64,000 bases of DNA from an uncultured Eubacteriales bacterium (GTDB lineage Bacteria; Bacillota; Clostridia; Christensenellales; Aristaeellaceae): positions 66,269-130,268 of the forward strand of contig CACYWL010000002.1 of the NCBI GenBank assembly GCA_902778055.1, in the 5' to 3' direction. The position numbers were made by a program, and so were the translations under genes. Below are positions 45,222-52,940 of this stretch, piece by piece. The notes beneath the pieces are model-generated. The model ran no database searches. It saw only the letters and a program-made list of their open reading frames with translations, and was not told the origin of the DNA. Every line of letters starts with the position of its first letter. The stretch's first letter is position 1.

Positions 45222-45300
45222 GCGGGGGCCGTCCCCCGCTCCGTCCCTCCGGTCCCGGAATACTTCCCGGGATTGGAGAATGGCGCCTGCCGGCGCCATT
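45222..45300 (-). other. two hairpins in the tig-clpP gap
   Basis: GCGGGGG/CCCCCGC (45222-45239) and AATGGCGCC/GGCGCCATT (45279-45300) are perfect short inverted repeats with four-base loops in the 147-base gap. Neither has a T-tract on the minus strand. They may adjust clpP expression relative to tig by RNA processing. Confidence 0.45.
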
Positions 45301-45329
45301 CCAAGATTTCCGTTTCCTTCGCGGAGGAA

Positions 45330-46748
45330 TTATTCCTCCGCGGCTTTTTCGGTCTCCTTATTCTCTTCCACAGCCTTCTTCGTCCTCTTCCGGGCCGCGG
45401 GCTTCTTGGGCTTTTCCGTCTCCGCGGGAGCCTCTTCCTTCTCGGGCTCCTCGGCCTTCTTTTCCCTGATGACCGCGTCCTTCATCAGCAGATCCAGCAC
45501 CAGGGAGATCGCGGCGTCGTCCTTCAGATACTCCTTCTGCTGCTCGGTCAGGTTGGCCTTGAACTTTTCCGGATCCTCGCCGTAGCGCTCGGCCTGCTCG
45601 GCGATCTGCTTTTCAATATCCTCTTCGGTGGGCTCGATGCCTTCCGCCTTGCGGATGGCCTCGATCACCAGCTCATTCTTCACCCGGCGGACGGCCTCGG
45701 GCTCATTCTGCGCCTTCAGCGCTTCCCGGGTCATTCCCATGTACTTCAGGTAGTCGTCCAGGCGGATTCCCTGATAGGCCGCGTTCATTTCCATCTCGCG
45801 GATCATGTAGTCGCACTGGGCCTCGATCATCGGCTGGGGAATGTCCACCTGCGCGTTTTCGACGGCCTTCTCCACCAGCGCGTTCTTGGCCGCGTTTTCG
45901 TTGTTCTTTTCCACCCGCTCGGTCAGCCGCTTCACAACGTCCGCCTTGTATTCCGCGAAGGTGTCAAAATCGCTGACGTCGGAGGCAAAGTCATCGTCCA
46001 GCTCCGGCTTCTCCACCACCTGGATGCCGTTCACCTTCACATGGAACACCGCGTCCTTTCCGGCCACCTCGGCGGAATGATACTCCGCGGGGAAGGAGAC
46101 GTTCAGATCCCGCTCCTCGCCGATGGCCATTCCGATCATCTGCTCTTCAAAGCCGGGGATGAAGCTGCCGCTTCCGATGGTCAGGGTCTGGTTCTCCGCG
46201 GTGCCGCCCTCAAACGCGACGCCGTCGATCGTCCCGGCGTAGTCCAGACGGACCACGTCCCCGTTCTGCACGGGCCGGTCTTCCACATCGATGGTCCGGC
46301 TGGCCTTGTCCCGGTCCCGCTCAATCTCCGCGTCCACCATGGCGTCGGTCAGCGTCTGCTTCTCAATCTCGACCTCCAGGCCCTTGTACTGGCCCAGCGT
46401 CACATCCGGGCGGACAAAAACCTCGACGTGGAACTTCAGATCCTTCCCGCTGCCGATCTCTTCCGCAAAGAACTCCGGCTGATCCACGGGGTGCAGATCG
46501 TATTCCTTCACCGCCGCTTCATAGGCGTCGGGGAAAAGAAGATTGATCGCGTCGTCATACAGGACGCCCTCTCCGTAGAGCGCCTCCACCATCTTCCGGG
46601 GCGCCTTGCCCTTGCGGAATCCGGGAATATTAATGCTCTTGCGAACCTTCAGGAAAGCCTTCTGCATCGCGTCGTCAAACGTCTCCGCGGGGAACACGAA
46701 GCTCAGTTTAGCCTTGTTGCTCGAAAGCTTTTCGTACGTGTAACTCAT
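45330..46748 (-). CDS. tig: trigger factor
   Basis: 472 residues. Ribosome-associated chaperone and peptidyl-prolyl isomerase. Ribosome-docking GFRKGKAPRKMVEALYG, the FKBP-type domain (GDVVRLDYAGTIDG, then FIPGFEEQMIGM), and a long helical C-terminal domain. The final 45 residues (Lys/Glu/Ala-rich) extend beyond the usual end. First gene of the Clp block with its own promoter. Confidence 0.96.
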   Translation of the reverse strand: MSYTYEKLSSNKAKLSFVFPAETFDDAMQKAFLKVRKSINIPGFRKGKAPRKMVEALYGEGVLYDDAINLLFPDAYEAAVKEYDLHPVDQPEFFAEEIGSGKDLKFHVEVFVRPDVTLGQYKGLEVEIEKQTLTDAMVDAEIERDRDKASRTIDVEDRPVQNGDVVRLDYAGTIDGVAFEGGTAENQTLTIGSGSFIPGFEEQMIGMAIGEERDLNVSFPAEYHSAEVAGKDAVFHVKVNGIQVVEKPELDDDFASDVSDFDTFAEYKADVVKRLTERVEKNNENAAKNALVEKAVENAQVDIPQPMIEAQCDYMIREMEMNAAYQGIRLDDYLKYMGMTREALKAQNEPEAVRRVKNELVIEAIRKAEGIEPTEEDIEKQIAEQAERYGEDPEKFKANLTEQQKEYLKDDAAISLVLDLLMKDAVIREKKAEEPEKEEAPAETEKPKKPAARKRTKKAVEENKETEKAAEE

Positions 46749-46810
46749 GTGTATTCAATCCTTCCTGCGCCTCTTGCGCAATTCCTGAGGTGCACTTGGC
46801 ACCAATTGTC

Positions 46811-46847
46811 AGTATAACATAGCTTCCCGTGCTTTGGCAACTGCCAA
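46811..46847 (-). promoter_or_regulatory. tig promoter with inverted repeat over the -35 box
   Basis: TTGCCA (46835-46840) and TATACT (46811-46816) lie 18 bases apart on the minus strand. The 14-base inverted repeat TTGGCAACTGCCAA (46834-46847) covers the -35 box, and a related TTGGTGCCAA lies downstream of the -10 box, so a repressor could bind here. No CIRCE or CtsR site is seen. Confidence 0.55.
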
Positions 46848-46882
46848 AATCAGCCTTCCGGCCGCCCGGAGCTTTCCGGTGA

Positions 46883-46910
46883 AACGGCCCGCGGCATCCG
46901 CGGCGCCGTT
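46883..46910 (-). terminator. GC-rich hairpin after the phosphodiester glycosidase gene
   Basis: AACGG plus GC-rich arms on both sides of a CAT loop (46883-46894 with 46898-46910, one bulge), directly after the stop at 46919 on the minus strand and followed by TTT. A modest terminator upstream of the tig promoter. Confidence 0.45.
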
Positions 46911-46918
46911 CCGGCGGA

Positions 46919-47965
46919 CTACCAGGGATCCTCCGGCGCGGCGACCAGGGCGCTGGTTCCGACGCCGAGAATCTCCGCCGTTCTTCTGGAGGAAAGATTC
47001 CGCGGCTTTTCATCCATCTTGCACAGCTGATGCCCCATGAAAACGATGGTGGCCGTCTGTCCTCCGTCGAGGTTGAAGGCCGTCCGGCATCCCTTTTCCA
47101 GCAGCTTCTCCGCCAGGAAGGAGATCCCGTCGCCCTTGCTCCTCTTCTTCCAGCTGGAGCGCCCCTCCAGCATCATGAACCAGTAATGCCCCTTTTCCGC
47201 CATTCCGACGGCCACGCGCTCCGCGCTGCTCTTTCCGTACTGGTCCAGGGCCGCCGTGTTCAGCTCTCCGTCCCGGATCAGCCACGGTCCGAAGGCGAGC
47301 ACATCCCGCGCCCCCATCTCCAGATACTCCTCCGCGGTCTTCTCGTCGCTGTCGAACACCTGCATGTCCCCGTCCGGGAAAATCGCCAGCGTGTCCAGGT
47401 TCGGAAACTTCTTTGCGCCCTTCTTCCAGGTTTTATCCGACCAGATTTTTCCCTCCCGGATAACAATGCCCGTCCGCGTCTTGTTCACATACCTGTGCCA
47501 GGCATAGTCCGAGCTGACGGCGATCACGGTCTGTTTCATCCGGGCCAGCTTGTAGGGATACTCCTGCTTCCGCATCCATTTTTCCGGATCCACCGGAATC
47601 ATGTGCGGAAACTCTCCGCCCTCCGCGCACCGAATCTCCGCCTCGTACCAGGTGCGCAGGGGCTTCTCCTGGCTGATCCTGCGGATTTCCACCCAGAGGG
47701 TATCGCTGCAGTAGCGCCAGAGGCCTTTCTCCGGGTCCTCGTAAACGAATTCCCCCTCGTCCAGGAAGCCTTCGTCGTTCAGCGCGGGAAAGTCCTGCGC
47801 CCCGCCATCCTCCTCGGCGTTTTCCGCAGCTTCCGCTTCCGCGGTCGCCGCTTCTTCGGCCTCCGGGGCTTCATCCGCGCCCGTCTCCGCCTCCCCGGCC
47901 GGGGCGGCGGCAAACAGAAATACCGCCGCCAGCAGGGTCAGCGCGCCCGCTCTCCATTTTTTCAT
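46919..47965 (-). CDS. secreted NAGPA-type phosphodiester glycosidase domain protein
   Basis: 348 residues with a signal peptide (hydrophobic 8-24, cleavage near AEA). A 35-residue Glu/Ala-rich linker follows. The rest is a DUF2233/NAGPA domain: LAFGPWLIRDGEL (about 215), MAEKGHYWFMMLEGR, and AFNLDGGQTATIVFMG near residue 305. The domain that removes GlcNAc-1-phosphodiester caps has this fold. The DGG motif ends QT instead of the common GSS. It is paralogous to the C-terminal half of the fusion protein at 20.5-22.6 kb, including the lead-in DEGFLDEGEF. It follows purC by 32 bases and is probably co-transcribed, with no obvious link to purine synthesis. Confidence 0.82.
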   Translation of the reverse strand: MKKWRAGALTLLAAVFLFAAAPAGEAETGADEAPEAEEAATAEAEAAENAEEDGGAQDFPALNDEGFLDEGEFVYEDPEKGLWRYCSDTLWVEIRRISQEKPLRTWYEAEIRCAEGGEFPHMIPVDPEKWMRKQEYPYKLARMKQTVIAVSSDYAWHRYVNKTRTGIVIREGKIWSDKTWKKGAKKFPNLDTLAIFPDGDMQVFDSDEKTAEEYLEMGARDVLAFGPWLIRDGELNTAALDQYGKSSAERVAVGMAEKGHYWFMMLEGRSSWKKRSKGDGISFLAEKLLEKGCRTAFNLDGGQTATIVFMGHQLCKMDEKPRNLSSRRTAEILGVGTSALVAAPEDPW

Positions 47966-47997
47966 CCCGTCTTCCTCCGCCGTCTTCCGGCCGCGGT

Positions 47998-48717
47998 TCA
48001 GTACGTCGTTCCCATCATCCGGTGGAGCACCTCCTGGTACGCCTCCGTCACGCCGCCCAGATCCCGCCGGAACCGGTCGATATCCAGCGGCTCGTGCGTC
48101 CTGCTGTCCCAGAATCTCGCCTTGTCCGGGCTCAGCTCGTCCGCCAGCAGGATTTTGCCCTTGAAGCGGCCGAATTCGATCCGGAAATCGATCAGCTCGA
48201 TATTGATTTCGCTCATGTAGGCCGAAAGAATCTCATTGATCCGCTTGCACAGCACGCGGATCTCGTTGATCTCCTCCATGGTGGCGGCCTTCATGGCCAG
48301 CAGATGCGTATGGTTCACCAGGGCATCCGTGTCCATTTCGCTGTCCTTCAGGCAGAACTCGATCACCGGCTGTTCCAGCTTCATCCCCACCGGCAGCCCG
48401 GTCCTGGTATGCATGCTGCCCGCCACCCGGTTCCGGATCTTGACGGCAAAGACCATCATGTCGCATCGGTAGACCAGGCTCTGCCGGGCGTCCAGCTGGC
48501 GCACGAAATGCGTCTCCACCCCCTGGTCCTCCAGCAGGGTAAACAGATGCTCGCAGATGGCGTTGTTGATCTCGCCCTTTCCGAGAATACGCCCCCGCTT
48601 CAGGCCGTGGAAGGCCATTGCTTCATCTTTATAATAGACCACCGCGTAGTCCGGATCATCCGTCGCATACACCCGTTTTCCCTTGCCTTCGCGAATGAGC
48701 TCCCTGATCTCCGGCAT
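47998..48717 (-). CDS. purC: phosphoribosylaminoimidazole-succinocarboxamide synthase
   Basis: 239 residues from the ATG at 48717, preceded by GAGGAGG. SAICAR synthetase of purine synthesis, ATP-grasp-like fold. Motifs: GKGKRVYATDD, the RNRVAGS region and KDSEMDTDALVN, then IDFRIEFGRFKG, LADELSPDKARFWD and FRRDLGG. Full length. It stands alone, without the other pur genes, and has its own promoter with an inverted repeat upstream. Confidence 0.95.
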   Translation of the reverse strand: MPEIRELIREGKGKRVYATDDPDYAVVYYKDEAMAFHGLKRGRILGKGEINNAICEHLFTLLEDQGVETHFVRQLDARQSLVYRCDMMVFAVKIRNRVAGSMHTRTGLPVGMKLEQPVIEFCLKDSEMDTDALVNHTHLLAMKAATMEEINEIRVLCKRINEILSAYMSEINIELIDFRIEFGRFKGKILLADELSPDKARFWDSRTHEPLDIDRFRRDLGGVTEAYQEVLHRMMGTTY

Positions 48718-48749
48718 TCGACCGTCCTCCTCACAGAAGATTGAGAAAT

Positions 48750-48779
48750 ATTGTATCACATCCTTTTCTCTTTTCTCAA
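48750..48779 (-). promoter_or_regulatory. promoter for purC
   Basis: TTGAGA (48774-48779), 18 bases, TACAAT (48750-48755) with a TG just before it, on the minus strand. The start near 48743 gives a leader of about 25 bases. The inverted repeat at 48793-48809 lies 14 bases upstream of the -35 box. Confidence 0.65.
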
Positions 48780-49002
48780 CCCCTGATTTATCAACGGTTT
48801 CTGACCGTTTTTGACATGAAATCCGTCCTCCGTCCGGAATTCTTCCCGGTCCTCCGTCGGTACCGCAAAGCCGGCGCTGTGCCTTCCATTCCGGTCCGGC
48901 GCCCTCTTTCGCCGGCCGAAGGGGTCCGGCGGCTTTTTCCGCGCGCTCCGGACGCTGCGTCCCTTCATGGAAGAAAATCGCCCTTTTTCTCCCAAATTGC
49001 AC

Positions 49003-49031
49003 TTGTTTTCCTTTTGAGTTTTTGCTATACT
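49003..49031 (+). promoter_or_regulatory. promoter for the Lpl-type transporter-GH2 unit
   Basis: TTGTTT (49003-49008), 17 bases, TATACT (49026-49031), with TGC directly before the -10 box. Confidence 0.7.
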
Positions 49032-49167
49032 GTCTTCATTCGATGGGCTGCATCGGTTGTGCCTGTTTTGGTTTCTGCCGGGATGCAAAATATCTCCGTG
49101 GTGGTTTTGATGCCTGTTTTCCTGTTCGGAAACCGTCCGCAAAATCTGGAAAAGGGGAGTGAACTGA

Positions 49168-50124
49168 TTGCAAAATGCCGCTGTCAGACAAAAGGTCATC
49201 AACGATCGAAGGCCGTCCGCGGGCAAAACGCTGCTCAGAAACAGAACGCTGCTTCTGATGTGTCTGCCTGCGGTGATTTATTTTATCGCCTTCAGTTATG
49301 CACCGCTGCCGGGAATCTATGTCGCGTTTGTCAACTACAATTACCGCGCGGGCATCTTCGGGAGCCCCTTCGTTGGGCTCAAGAATTTTGAATTTGTCGC
49401 CAAATCCGGAAAGCTCTGGATGCTGACGAAGAACACCATTCTGTTCAACCTGGCCTTCATTCTTCTGGACAATCTGCTCTCGGTGACCGTCGCCATCCTG
49501 CTGAAGGAAATCCAGAGCAAGATGTTCCGCAAGGTCAGCCAGACCATGATGTTTCTTCCCTACTTCATCTCCCAGGTGCTGGTCGGTCTGCTGGTTTTCA
49601 GCCTGCTGAATTCCGACACCGGCTTCCTCAACGTGGTTCTGACCAAGCTGGGCATGGAGCCTCTCCGGCTGTACAAGACCGGAGATCCCTGGCCGCTGAT
49701 CATCATTCTCGTGCACCTGTGGCAGAAGACGGGGTACAACTCCGTGGTCTATTTTGCCGCCATCATGGGCATTGACGATTCCATCATCGAAGCCTCCATG
49801 ATCGACGGAGCCAACGGGTGGCAGAAGATCCGCCACATCATCCTGCCCTCCCTGCGTCCGACGATCGTCATCCTGCTCCTCTTCGCGCTGGGCGGTATCG
49901 TGAAGGGCGACTTCGGCCTCTTCTGGAACCTGGTGGGCCGCAACCCCATTCTGTTCCAGAAGGTCGACATCATCGAAATGTTTGTTTACCGGGCCACGGT
50001 TTCGGACTTCAATTTCTCGACCGCGTCCGCCGTGGGCCTGTATCAGTCCCTGGTCGGCTTTGTGCTGGTGCTCACCGTGAACACCATCGTGAAGAAGATC
50101 GAGCCCGACTACTCGCTGTTCTGA
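49168..50124 (+). CDS. sugar ABC transporter permease, LplB-like
   Basis: 318 residues. Six membrane segments. Type I permease of the carbohydrate uptake CUT1 class, LplB/YtcP group: SYAPLPGIYVAFVNYNY, the EAA loop around EASMIDGANGWQKIRHIILP, and the VGRNPILFQK region. The start is TTG at 49168 with GGGGAG nine bases upstream. No ATG fits better. First gene of permease-permease-binding protein-GH2. Confidence 0.9.
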   Translation: MQNAAVRQKVINDRRPSAGKTLLRNRTLLLMCLPAVIYFIAFSYAPLPGIYVAFVNYNYRAGIFGSPFVGLKNFEFVAKSGKLWMLTKNTILFNLAFILLDNLLSVTVAILLKEIQSKMFRKVSQTMMFLPYFISQVLVGLLVFSLLNSDTGFLNVVLTKLGMEPLRLYKTGDPWPLIIILVHLWQKTGYNSVVYFAAIMGIDDSIIEASMIDGANGWQKIRHIILPSLRPTIVILLLFALGGIVKGDFGLFWNLVGRNPILFQKVDIIEMFVYRATVSDFNFSTASAVGLYQSLVGFVLVLTVNTIVKKIEPDYSLF

Positions 50125-50137
50125 TGGAGGTGTGAAT

Positions 50138-51061
50138 ATGGCGAAGACAAAAGAGGATATGCTGGAAAACACCACATCGAAGATCAAGCTCACCGCATCG
50201 GATTATGTGATCCGCGGCATCGGATATGTGTTTATTACCCTGTTTGCGATTGCGAGCATCTTCCCCTTCCTGATCATCCTGGGGTCCTCCTTTGAATCCG
50301 AGGAAATGATCATCTCCCGCGGCGTGACGCTGATTCCCAGGCAATTCACCACCGCGGCCTACGAGCTGGTCATCAAGGGAGGGACGATCTGGGCCTCCTA
50401 CGGCCTGACCATCGTCATGACGCTGATCGGTACGGGCTGCGGCCTGTTCATCTGCTCCATGACCGGCTACGCGCTTCAGCGGCGCGATTTCCCCTACCGG
50501 AATGTCATTTCCTTCTTCATCTACTTTACGAGCCTGTTCCAGGCCGGTCTGGCTCCCTACTATCTGCTGATGACCCAGACCTACAACCTGAACAATTCCT
50601 ATCTGGCCGTGCTGCTTCCGCTGATGGTCAGCTCCTGGCTGATCATCCTGATGAAGAACTTCGCGAAATCCATTCCCCACGAGCTGACCGAGTCCGGAAA
50701 GATTGACGGCGCGGGCGACTTCAGGATCTTCACCTCCATCATGCTGCCCATGCTGAAGCCCGGTCTGGCGACCGTCGGTCTCTTCCTTGCCCTGGGATAC
50801 TGGAATGAGTGGTATCAGTCCTCCCTGTTCCTGCAGAACAAGGACATTCTGCCCCTCCAGTACCGGCTCTACAAGATCATCAACGAGGCTCAGAGCCTGA
50901 AGAACTCCGTGGCCAGTCAGTACGTCACGGTGGACAGCCTGCCTTCCGAATCCCTGAAGATGGCGACCGCCATGATGACCACCGGCCCCATCATCTTCCT
51001 CTATCCCTTCGTGCAGCGGTACTTCATCGGCGGCATCACCGTCGGCGCCGTCAAGGGCTGA
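50138..51061 (+). CDS. sugar ABC transporter permease, LplC-like
   Basis: 307 residues from the ATG at 50138, which has TGGAGG seven bases before it. A GTG six bases upstream is less likely. Six membrane segments and the EAA loop ESGKIDGAGDFRIFTSIMLP. The C-terminus PFVQRYFIGGITVGAVKG is characteristic of the family. Partner of the preceding permease. Confidence 0.92.
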   Translation: MAKTKEDMLENTTSKIKLTASDYVIRGIGYVFITLFAIASIFPFLIILGSSFESEEMIISRGVTLIPRQFTTAAYELVIKGGTIWASYGLTIVMTLIGTGCGLFICSMTGYALQRRDFPYRNVISFFIYFTSLFQAGLAPYYLLMTQTYNLNNSYLAVLLPLMVSSWLIILMKNFAKSIPHELTESGKIDGAGDFRIFTSIMLPMLKPGLATVGLFLALGYWNEWYQSSLFLQNKDILPLQYRLYKIINEAQSLKNSVASQYVTVDSLPSESLKMATAMMTTGPIIFLYPFVQRYFIGGITVGAVKG

Positions 51062-51111
51062 GGAAAAGCATTCCCATTGTTCTGCACCGCCTGAGGGCGG
51101 ATCAGGAAATC

Positions 51112-51133
51112 TGTGAAAGGGATTCCTTTCACA
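51112..51133 (+). other. hairpin before the binding-protein gene
   Basis: TGTGAAAGG/CCTTTCACA with a four-base loop, 22 bases before the binding-protein ATG. Hairpins at such places commonly protect the binding-protein mRNA and raise its level over the permeases. Confidence 0.55.
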
Positions 51134-51154
51134 AAAAATAAAAGGAGGTACCCC

Positions 51155-52753
51155 ATGAAAAAGTTCCTTGCACTGCTCCTGGCTGCCATGATGGCGCTGG
51201 GCCTCTGCGCCGTTTCCTCCGCGGAAGAGATTTCCGTGGCCAACGCCGCAGATGTCTGGGCCGAGAAGTGGGCCGACGTTGACCTGTCCGAGCATGTGGT
51301 CATCAACTATATGACCACGGGCGACGCTCCCACCCTGGGCGCGAATGCCGAAATGCTCGCCAAGCTCAACGAGCGTCTGACCGAGATGGCCAACGCGGAA
51401 ATCAACATCGTGTGGATTTCCTGGACGGACTATCTGGCCAACTACAACCTGCGGATCGCGGCGATGGACGGCTCCATCGACCTGATCGGCTCCTCCACCG
51501 ACTGGCTGGATGCGTGGCCCAACTCCAAGCGCGGCGGCTTCCTGGAGCTGTCTCCGGAAATGCTGGCCAAGTACGCGCCTGTGACCTATGCCACCGTTCC
51601 GCAGAATCACTGGGATGTCTGCACCTACAACGGCAACATCTTCTTCATTCCGGAAGACAACTATTCTCAGTGGACCAACCACGGCTTCCTGTATCGTCTG
51701 GACTGGGCGAAGGAAGCCGGCCTGGAGAACGGCTGCCAGACCTGGGCGGATCTGACCACCTATGTCAAGTACGTCAAGGAAGCCTACGGCGACAAGCTGA
51801 TCGCTCTGTGGGATACCGACGGAACCGCTTATCCGGCGGGCGGCTACATTACATCCTTTGTGAAGTGGCGCGCGATCGACGGCCTGGCCTCCGGCGCGAT
51901 CTGGGGCGGCTATCTGGATGATCCCTACAAGATCAACTGCCTGTATCTGGAAGAGACCGACCGTCTGGTCGAGTATGCCAAGCTGATGAAGGAATGGGAC
52001 GAGATCGGCGTGTGGCCCACCGACGTGCTGAGCAACACCGGCGCCGACAACCGTCTTGAGTTCCGTCAGGGCAAGACCGCTCTCGAGCAGCATCATACCC
52101 AGACCTGGACCGGCATCGTTTCTCCCAAGGCCAGCACCGACAACACCATGTACCTGGATGACGAAGACGCTGATGTGGGCTTCTATTACTGGGGCAAGGA
52201 AGCCGGCTATGTGACCCGCGACCTGGTGACCCACGGTGTCGCCGCGGTTTCCGCCGCTTCCAAGCATCCGGAGCGCACCCTGATGGTCTATGACCTGCTG
52301 CGCAACGACCGGGAGTGCTACGATCTGTTCAACTACGGTCTGGAAGGCCGCAGCTACGCGATCGACGAAAACGGCTATCGCTATACGCCCGACACCTATG
52401 TGGCGGACAAAGACAGCATCTCCACCAACTGGTGGTGGGGCCGGAACGACGATCTGGAGATCCCCTCCGCGGCTATGAACTGGGATGCGATCAACGCCCT
52501 GTATGCCGAGTATGATCAGATTGCCGTGATGTATCCCTACGAAGCGTTCGTCTTCGACAACTCCATGGTTCAGTCCTACATCAACCAGTGCAACGAGATC
52601 TACAACACCTACATGAAGTACATCTGCTTCGGCCAGTACAGCGGCACCGCCGAGGAAATCGTGGCTGAGTTCCAGGATGCCCTCCGTGCGGCCGGCGTGG
52701 ACGAAGTTACCGCTGAGCTCCAGCGCCAGATTGATGAAACCTACAACAAGTAA
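51155..52753 (+). CDS. sugar-binding protein of the Lpl-type importer
   Basis: 532 residues from the ATG at 51155 with an excellent AAAGGAGG. Signal peptide to about residue 21 (AVSSA|EE). It has no standard lipobox, so it may be soluble or held by the permeases. Mature part: NLRIAAMDGSIDLIGS, FLYRLDWAKEAGL, ASKHPERTLMVYDLLRN and NWWWGRNDDLEIPS, as in the large family-1 type binding proteins of LplA kind. The ligand is unknown. The adjacent GH2 gene suggests a beta-linked oligosaccharide. Codon use matches the permeases. Confidence 0.9.
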   Translation: MKKFLALLLAAMMALGLCAVSSAEEISVANAADVWAEKWADVDLSEHVVINYMTTGDAPTLGANAEMLAKLNERLTEMANAEINIVWISWTDYLANYNLRIAAMDGSIDLIGSSTDWLDAWPNSKRGGFLELSPEMLAKYAPVTYATVPQNHWDVCTYNGNIFFIPEDNYSQWTNHGFLYRLDWAKEAGLENGCQTWADLTTYVKYVKEAYGDKLIALWDTDGTAYPAGGYITSFVKWRAIDGLASGAIWGGYLDDPYKINCLYLEETDRLVEYAKLMKEWDEIGVWPTDVLSNTGADNRLEFRQGKTALEQHHTQTWTGIVSPKASTDNTMYLDDEDADVGFYYWGKEAGYVTRDLVTHGVAAVSAASKHPERTLMVYDLLRNDRECYDLFNYGLEGRSYAIDENGYRYTPDTYVADKDSISTNWWWGRNDDLEIPSAAMNWDAINALYAEYDQIAVMYPYEAFVFDNSMVQSYINQCNEIYNTYMKYICFGQYSGTAEEIVAEFQDALRAAGVDEVTAELQRQIDETYNK

Positions 52754-52789
52754 TCATCCTTCTGCCGCGAATCGGAAAAAATAAAGCCA

Positions 52790-52846
52790 GGGGGGAGAAT
52801 GGCCGTGATCTCACAAAAGGGAAAGCGCATTCTCCCCCCGTTTTTT
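52790..52846 (+). terminator. intrinsic terminator after the binding-protein gene
   Basis: GGGGGGAGAATG (52790-52801) pairs perfectly with CATTCTCCCCCC (52828-52839) over a 26-base loop, then GTTTTTT. I find no promoter between it and the GH2 gene, so GH2 would rely on read-through. Confidence 0.8.
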
Positions 52847-52940
52847 ATCGGTTTTTCCCCGTGCAGGCGGATATGTCGCCGGATTCGGCAGCGGTCTGTC
52901 TCCCCTGTTCCCCTGAACATCTTGATTCTGGAGGTCTGAT

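Larger units (their letters stand above)
48718..49167. promoter_or_regulatory. 450-base divergent region between purC and the Lpl-type operon
   Basis: Contains the purC promoter (48750-48779), an inverted repeat AACGGT-N5-ACCGTT (48793-48809) and the Lpl-type promoter (49003-49031). The stretch 48815-48990 is GC-rich and I see nothing else in it. The 130-base leader 49035-49167 shows no coding or recognised RNA element. Confidence 0.6.

Noticed and set aside
44589-45299. 39-residue extension of ClpP
   Set aside because: It covers two hairpins in the gap and is absent from the family; the ribosome site supports 45182.
45300-45345. Inverted repeat over the tig stop codon as a terminator
   Set aside because: It has no T-tract on the minus strand, and clpP follows in the usual operon order.
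48793-48813. Inverted repeat with following T-run as a plus-strand terminator
   Set aside because: No plus-strand gene lies upstream that could need it; an operator role is more plausible.
47998-49002. 95-residue N-terminal extension of PurC
   Set aside because: It includes the purC promoter; MPEIREL with GAGGAGG upstream is the normal start.
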